NCBI GenBank assembly: GCA_029251005.1
Contig: JAQXEE010000109.1
Location: 1-60,345 of the forward strand
Length of the DNA: 60,345 bases
Source: Flavobacteriales bacterium
Lineage (GTDB): Bacteria > Bacteroidota > Bacteroidia > Flavobacteriales_C > GCA-002722245
Direction of reading: 5' to 3'
Made by a program: the position numbers and the translations under genes. Below, piece after piece: positions 56,277 through 60,345 of this stretch; position 1 is the stretch's first letter; each line of letters opens with the position of its first letter. The notes under the pieces are model-generated. The model searched no databases, was not told where the DNA came from, and worked only from the letters and a program-made list of their open reading frames with translations.

Positions 56277-59153
56277 TTATTTTAATGTTTGCTTTACTTC
56301 TTCTTGTTCGTAAGCCTCCAATACATCTCCAACTTTGATATCATTGTTCTTAACTAAGCTTAATCCACATTCATAACCAAACTTAACTTCTTTCACATCA
56401 TCCTTAAATCGTTTAAGAGCTGCTAATTCACCATCCCATTTAACAATCCCATCTCTAATTAATCTTATGTTACTAGATCTAGAAACAGTACCATCAAGTA
56501 CATAACAACCAGCTACTGTTCCAACATTTGAAATCGTAAACGCTTCACGTACTTCAATATTCGCAACAATTTTCTCAACAATTTTAGGCTTAAGCATACC
56601 TTCCATCGCCTCTTTAAGTTCTTCGATTGCTTTGTAGATGATTGAGTAAAGTCTTACATCAATCTTCTCCTCATCAGCTAATCTTCTTGCACTTGCAGAA
56701 GGACGAACTTGGAAACCAACTATAATAGCATCAGAAGCGGTTGCTAGTAATACATCAGAGTCAGATATCTGTCCTACAGATTTATGAATAATATTAATTT
56801 GAATCTGTTCAGTAGAAAGTTTCAGTAATGCATCAGATAATGCTTCAATAGAACCATCAACATCTCCTTTTACAATAACGTTTAATTCTTGGAAATCGCC
56901 AATTGCGATACGTCTTCCCATTTCCTCAAGTGTAATATGCTTTGTAGCTCTAATACCTTGCTCTCTTTGTAATTGCATTCTCTTCGAAGCAATTTCTTTC
57001 GCTTCCTTCTCTTCAGTCATCGAGTTAAAAATATCCCCAGCCTGTGGAGCTCCATTTAAACCTAATAATTGAACAGGTGTAGAAGGACCTGCCGCATTAA
57101 TTCTTTTACCGTGCTCATTAGTCATTGCTTTAACTCTACCATAATAGCAACCTGCAACTAAAATAGAACCTACTTTTAATGTTCCAGTTTGAACTAATAA
57201 TGTAGAAACATAACCACGACCTTTATCTAATTCAGATTCAATAATAGTTCCTTTTGCTAATCTATCAGGATTGGCCTTCAGTTCCATTAATTCTGCTTCC
57301 AATAGTACTTTTTCAAGTAATTCGTCAATACCAATACCTTTCTTGGCCGATATCTCTTGACATTGGAACTTACCTCCCCATTCCTCAACAAGAATATTCA
57401 TTTGAGATAATTCATCTCTAATCTTATCAGGGTTGGCACCATCTTTATCAATTTTATTAATTGCAAAGATCATTGGTACCTCAGCAGCTTGCGCATGATT
57501 AATTGCTTCACGAGTTTGTGGCATAATAGAATCATCGGCCGCAATAATAATAATAGCAATATCAGTCACTTTAGCTCCACGAGCTCTCATCGCTGTAAAA
57601 GCCTCATGACCTGGAGTATCTAAGAACGCAACTCTTTGTCCTGATTCCACAGTAACAGAATAGGCACCAATGTGTTGCGTAATACCTCCAGCTTCACCGT
57701 CGGCAACAGTCGCCTTTCTTATATTATCAAGTAACGAAGTTTTACCGTGATCAACATGTCCCATTACAGTAACAATAGGAGCACGAAGTAATAAATCGTC
57801 TTCATTGTCTTCAATCTCTTCAACCTGAGCAGTATCTTCAGCAGAGACAAATTCTACTTCGAAACCAAACTCTTCACCAACCATTGCTATAATCTCAGCA
57901 TCTAAACGTTGGTTAATAGAAACGAAATGACCTAGACTCATACAAGACGAAATGATCTCATTTACAGTAACATCCATCAAACTAGCTAATTCACTAGCTG
58001 CTACAAATTCAGTTACTCTTAAAATACCCTTTTCGATTTGTGCTTGAGCTTGTTCTTCTTGAACTCTTCTAGCATGCTCGTCTCTTTTATTACGTCTTTG
58101 CTTAGCAGAGTTATTTCTTCTTTTACCCCCACTTAAACGAGCAAGTGTATCTTGAATTTGCTTCTTAACTTGTTCTTCAGTCAATTCAGCTTTTGGTTCT
58201 CGTCTTCCTCTTGGTCCACCAGGTCCTCCGGCGCCTCTTGGTCCACCGGCACCTCTTGGTCCACCATTATTTGGCGTGCGATTAGCACCAGATCCTCCAG
58301 TACCTTTATTTGGAAATTTAGAATCTGGAGCAACAGGCCCTTTTCTAATTCTTTTTCTCTTCTTTTTTCTATCTGTATCATTTGAAGCGACTGGCTTCTT
58401 TTTTGGACGTGCAGCAGGTAATTCTATCTTACCTAAAACTTTTGGACCGTCAATTTTGTCTCTTCTTATTTCCAAAAAGTCTTCAACAGGCTTTTTCGGA
58501 ATCTCAGGAGTTTCAGCAACTTTTTTCGCAGGCTTTTCTTCAGGTTTTTTCTTCTCAGAAACTACTTCTTTTGTAGGTGCTTTATCTACTTTTTTAGCAT
58601 TCGACTTATCTAACCTTTCAGCAGCACCTTTTTTTACAAAGGGCTTATCTTTTTTGGTTGGCTTTTTAGGAGCAATTTCCTTTAAATCGATTTTCCCTAA
58701 AACTTTCAAACCACTTTTTCCTTCGTTTTCGGTTGCAGCAACCTCAGTAATTTCAGGTTTCTTAGCCACCTTAGTTTCAGGTTTAGTTTCAGGAGTTACC
58801 TCCTTAACAGGTTCAATGATTTCCTTAGCGACAGGTTCCTCCATCACCGCAACTGGTTCTGGTTTTGGTTCCACAACTGGTTCAGCAAGTTTCTCCTCAG
58901 GTTTAGGTTTTTCTTCCTCTATGGAGACAGTTTCCTTAACAGGTTTTTTGACCTCAATCTTTGCAGATTTCTCCTTTACTTTTTTCTCCTTTTGAAAGGC
59001 ACCCGAAAGGGCATCATACATTTCCGGAGTAATTTTCGCATTTCGACTATTCTCTACATCAAACCCTTTGTCATTCAAAAAGTCCAAAATAGTGTTAAGT
59101 CCCAAGTTAAATTCTTGGGTAACTTTACTTAATCTTTTTGGTTTTCCAGCCAT
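56277..59153 (-). CDS. infB: translation initiation factor IF-2
   Basis: IF-2 (958 residues) places initiator tRNA on the ribosome. An N-terminal IF2N domain is followed by a long, disordered, charged region (about 60-350) rich in Lys, Pro and Glu, ending in a Gly-Arg stretch with repeats of GGPRGA. A second IF2N domain comes near 385. The GTPase motifs are [54 protein letters not shown] and [13 protein letters not shown]. Domains II-IV follow, with [15 protein letters not shown] and the C-terminal part. It is 72 bases after nusA and forms the standard nusA-infB operon. Confidence 0.97.
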   Translation of the reverse strand: MAGKPKRLSKVTQEFNLGLNTILDFLNDKGFDVENSRNAKITPEMYDALSGAFQKEKKVKEKSAKIEVKKPVKETVSIEEEKPKPEEKLAEPVVEPKPEPVAVMEEPVAKEIIEPVKEVTPETKPETKVAKKPEITEVAATENEGKSGLKVLGKIDLKEIAPKKPTKKDKPFVKKGAAERLDKSNAKKVDKAPTKEVVSEKKKPEEKPAKKVAETPEIPKKPVEDFLEIRRDKIDGPKVLGKIELPAARPKKKPVASNDTDRKKKRKRIRKGPVAPDSKFPNKGTGGSGANRTPNNGGPRGAGGPRGAGGPGGPRGRREPKAELTEEQVKKQIQDTLARLSGGKRRNNSAKQRRNKRDEHARRVQEEQAQAQIEKGILRVTEFVAASELASLMDVTVNEIISSCMSLGHFVSINQRLDAEIIAMVGEEFGFEVEFVSAEDTAQVEEIEDNEDDLLLRAPIVTVMGHVDHGKTSLLDNIRKATVADGEAGGITQHIGAYSVTVESGQRVAFLDTPGHEAFTAMRARGAKVTDIAIIIIAADDSIMPQTREAINHAQAAEVPMIFAINKIDKDGANPDKIRDELSQMNILVEEWGGKFQCQEISAKKGIGIDELLEKVLLEAELMELKANPDRLAKGTIIESELDKGRGYVSTLLVQTGTLKVGSILVAGCYYGRVKAMTNEHGKRINAAGPSTPVQLLGLNGAPQAGDIFNSMTEEKEAKEIASKRMQLQREQGIRATKHITLEEMGRRIAIGDFQELNVIVKGDVDGSIEALSDALLKLSTEQIQINIIHKSVGQISDSDVLLATASDAIIVGFQVRPSASARRLADEEKIDVRLYSIIYKAIEELKEAMEGMLKPKIVEKIVANIEVREAFTISNVGTVAGCYVLDGTVSRSSNIRLIRDGIVKWDGELAALKRFKDDVKEVKFGYECGLSLVKNNDIKVGDVLEAYEQEEVKQTLK

Positions 59154-59224
59154 AAACTAAAACCTGTAAAAGTTTATTCAAGTGCAACATGCACTAAAAT
59201 TTTAATAAATATATTCAATTCTAA

Positions 59225-60345
59225 TTAGTCCTCGAACTCTGAAGCAAGAATACTTACAACCTCTTTGATTGTTTCTTCCTCTAAATCTGTTCTTCTAACT
59301 AAATCAGCAACGGGGATTTCTAATACGCTTCTTGCAGTATCACAACCGATACCTTTAAGCGATTGAATAACCCATGCATCCAATTCATCCTTAAATTCAT
59401 CCAACTGTACATCATCGATTTCCTCTTCGGTATCACGATATACGTCAATGTCAAAACCAGTTAAATCACCGGCTAATTTTATGTTAAACCCGCCTTTTCC
59501 AATTGCAAGTGAAACTTGGTCTGGCTTTAAATAAACCTCAGCCTTCCCTCTTTCAGTATCCAATTTAATGTTAGTGATCTTAGCTGGACTTAAAGACCTA
59601 GAAATAAATAATGAATCATTTCCTGAAAAATTAATTACATCAATATTTTCATTTCCTAATTCACGAACAATACCATGAATCCTGGCACCTTTCATTCCTA
59701 CACAAGCTCCAACTGGGTCAACTCTTTCGTCATAAGACTCAACAGCAACTTTTGCTCTTTCACCAGGAACACGAACGATTTTTTTAATGGTAATTAGTCC
59801 ATCAAAAATTTCAGGAACCTCACCTTCAAATAATCTCTCCAAGAAAACTGGAGACGTTCTAGATAAAACAATCGAAGGATTGTTGTTTCTCATTTCAACT
59901 TTAAGAACAACTGCTCTTACGTTATCTCCCTTTTTGAAATAATCTGTTGGAATTTGTTCTGATTTTGGAAGAATTAACTCGTTTTCATCATCATCTAAGA
60001 TTAAAATCTCACGTTTCCAGATTTGATAAACCTCACCTGTAACAATTGTCCCAACCTTTTCTTTGTATGACTCAAATAAATCTTCTTTTTCAATATCAAG
60101 AACTTTCGAGATAAGATTTTGACGAACTGAAAGAACAGCTCTACGTCCAAAATCTAACAATCTAACCTCTTCAGAAACCTCTTCTCCAACCTCAAAATCA
60201 GGTTCGATTTTAACAGCATCTGCATAAGCTATTTCTCTATTATCGTCCTCTACTTCACCTTTTTCAACAATAGTTCTGTTTCTCCAAACCTCTAGATCTC
60301 CCTTATCAATATTGTTGAAAAAGGTGAAGTAGAGGACGAAAATAG
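59225..60345 (-). CDS. nusA: transcription termination/antitermination factor NusA, 5' end cut by window
   Basis: The frame is open to the window edge; a shorter start at 60160 (TTG) would cut the family N-terminus. Visible parts from N to C: DLEVWRNRTIVEKG and EPDFEVGEEVSEEVRLLDFG of the N-terminal domain, an S1 domain (GTIVTGEVYQIWKREILIL), KH1 and KH2 domains (VDPVGACVGMKGARIHGIV, SLAIGKGGFNIKLAG), and a short acidic C-terminal helix-hairpin domain. True homology stops near 60310. The last 36 bases do not fit NusA but form an inverted copy of 60237-60272, so they are likely an artefact. NusA binds RNA polymerase and controls pausing, termination and antitermination. Confidence 0.93.
   Translation of the reverse strand, partial: IFVLYFTFFNNIDKGDLEVWRNRTIVEKGEVEDDNREIAYADAVKIEPDFEVGEEVSEEVRLLDFGRRAVLSVRQNLISKVLDIEKEDLFESYKEKVGTIVTGEVYQIWKREILILDDDENELILPKSEQIPTDYFKKGDNVRAVVLKVEMRNNNPSIVLSRTSPVFLERLFEGEVPEIFDGLITIKKIVRVPGERAKVAVESYDERVDPVGACVGMKGARIHGIVRELGNENIDVINFSGNDSLFISRSLSPAKITNIKLDTERGKAEVYLKPDQVSLAIGKGGFNIKLAGDLTGFDIDVYRDTEEEIDDVQLDEFKDELDAWVIQSLKGIGCDTARSVLEIPVADLVRRTDLEEETIKEVVSILASEFED
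60237..60345. repeat. inverted repeat at the right end of the window
   Basis: Bases 60237-60272 and 60310-60345 are inverted copies with 35 of 36 positions equal, enclosing a loop of 37 bases. The left copy is genuine nusA coding sequence (it reads IVEKGEVEDD on the minus strand). The right copy breaks the NusA frame homology. The junction has short microhomology (AATA). Confidence 0.85.

Noticed and set aside
58276-58995. Long plus-strand frame of 239 codons opposite infB
   Set aside because: It arises from the Lys/Glu/Pro-rich linker of IF-2 read backwards, which yields Ser/Phe-rich nonsense without stops.
1-60345. CRISPR array, tRNA, rRNA, prophage, transposase or defence cluster
   Set aside because: I looked for spaced direct repeats, cloverleaf sequences, integrase or transposase motifs and nuclease/ATPase pairs in all spacers and frames and saw none that could be supported.

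Overview
The window looks like chromosomal DNA from a member of the Bacteroidota, most probably a marine or aquatic flavobacterium-like organism of low GC content. This rests on several signs: an alternative complex III (ActABCDEF) operon joined to cytochrome c oxidase genes; the purH-mreB-mreC-mreD-mrdA-rodA order; a DUF5686 outer-membrane protein and many short lipoproteins with the form 'hydrophobic stretch-A/S-C'; start codons that mostly lack a Shine-Dalgarno sequence; and at least two promoters of the Bacteroidota type (TTTG, 18-20 bases, TAnnTTTG). Family level cannot be fixed from this sequence. Both ends cut a gene: a phosphate porin at the left and nusA at the right. The last 36 bases are an inverted copy of sequence 38 bases inside, which suggests an assembly or amplification artefact at a contig end.

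Layout. 1-4038: a phosphate-selective porin and a Na+/phosphate cotransporter diverge from a spacer with evenly spaced TTAAC repeats that resemble a Pho box. A lipoprotein and a LuxE-like acyl-activating enzyme follow. 4035-11388 (minus strand): the rod-shape and peptidoglycan elongation machine (rodA, PBP2, mreD, mreC, mreB) and purH. 11581-15476 (minus): a translation block read as rplM-rpsI-rpsB-tsf, then pyrH-frr. 15777-22536: purD, a sensor kinase coupled to an AsmA-like protein, and rpoN. 22617-34184: mixed housekeeping and envelope genes (PAP2-like membrane protein, ferritin, rsmI, DUF5686 protein, cyclophilin lipoprotein, pheS, an M28 peptidase, a two-component pair). 34233-43453: polA, cysS, a second M28 peptidase, a bacilliredoxin, and two stretches (37077-38092 and 42174-43453) with no intact gene. 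The first holds a clear alpha/beta-hydrolase pseudogene. 43454-55349 (minus): a respiratory operon actABCDEF-coxB-coxA. 55667-60345 (minus): nusA, infB and a SPOR-like protein.

How the genes fit together. ActA-F oxidise menaquinol and should pass electrons to the CoxA/CoxB oxidase made from the same operon, a known pairing in Bacteroidota. RodA with PBP2 polymerises and cross-links wall peptidoglycan, positioned by MreB/C/D. NusA, IF-2, ribosomal proteins, EF-Ts, UMP kinase and Frr form the usual growth-linked expression core. Porin plus cotransporter make a phosphate route across both membranes.

I found no CRISPR array, tRNA, rRNA, prophage, intact insertion sequence or evident new defence system. 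The most useful observations are the Pho-box-like array, the hydrolase pseudogene with three visible lesions, unusual very long terminator hairpins, a helical insertion in CoxB, and the inverted repeat at the right edge.
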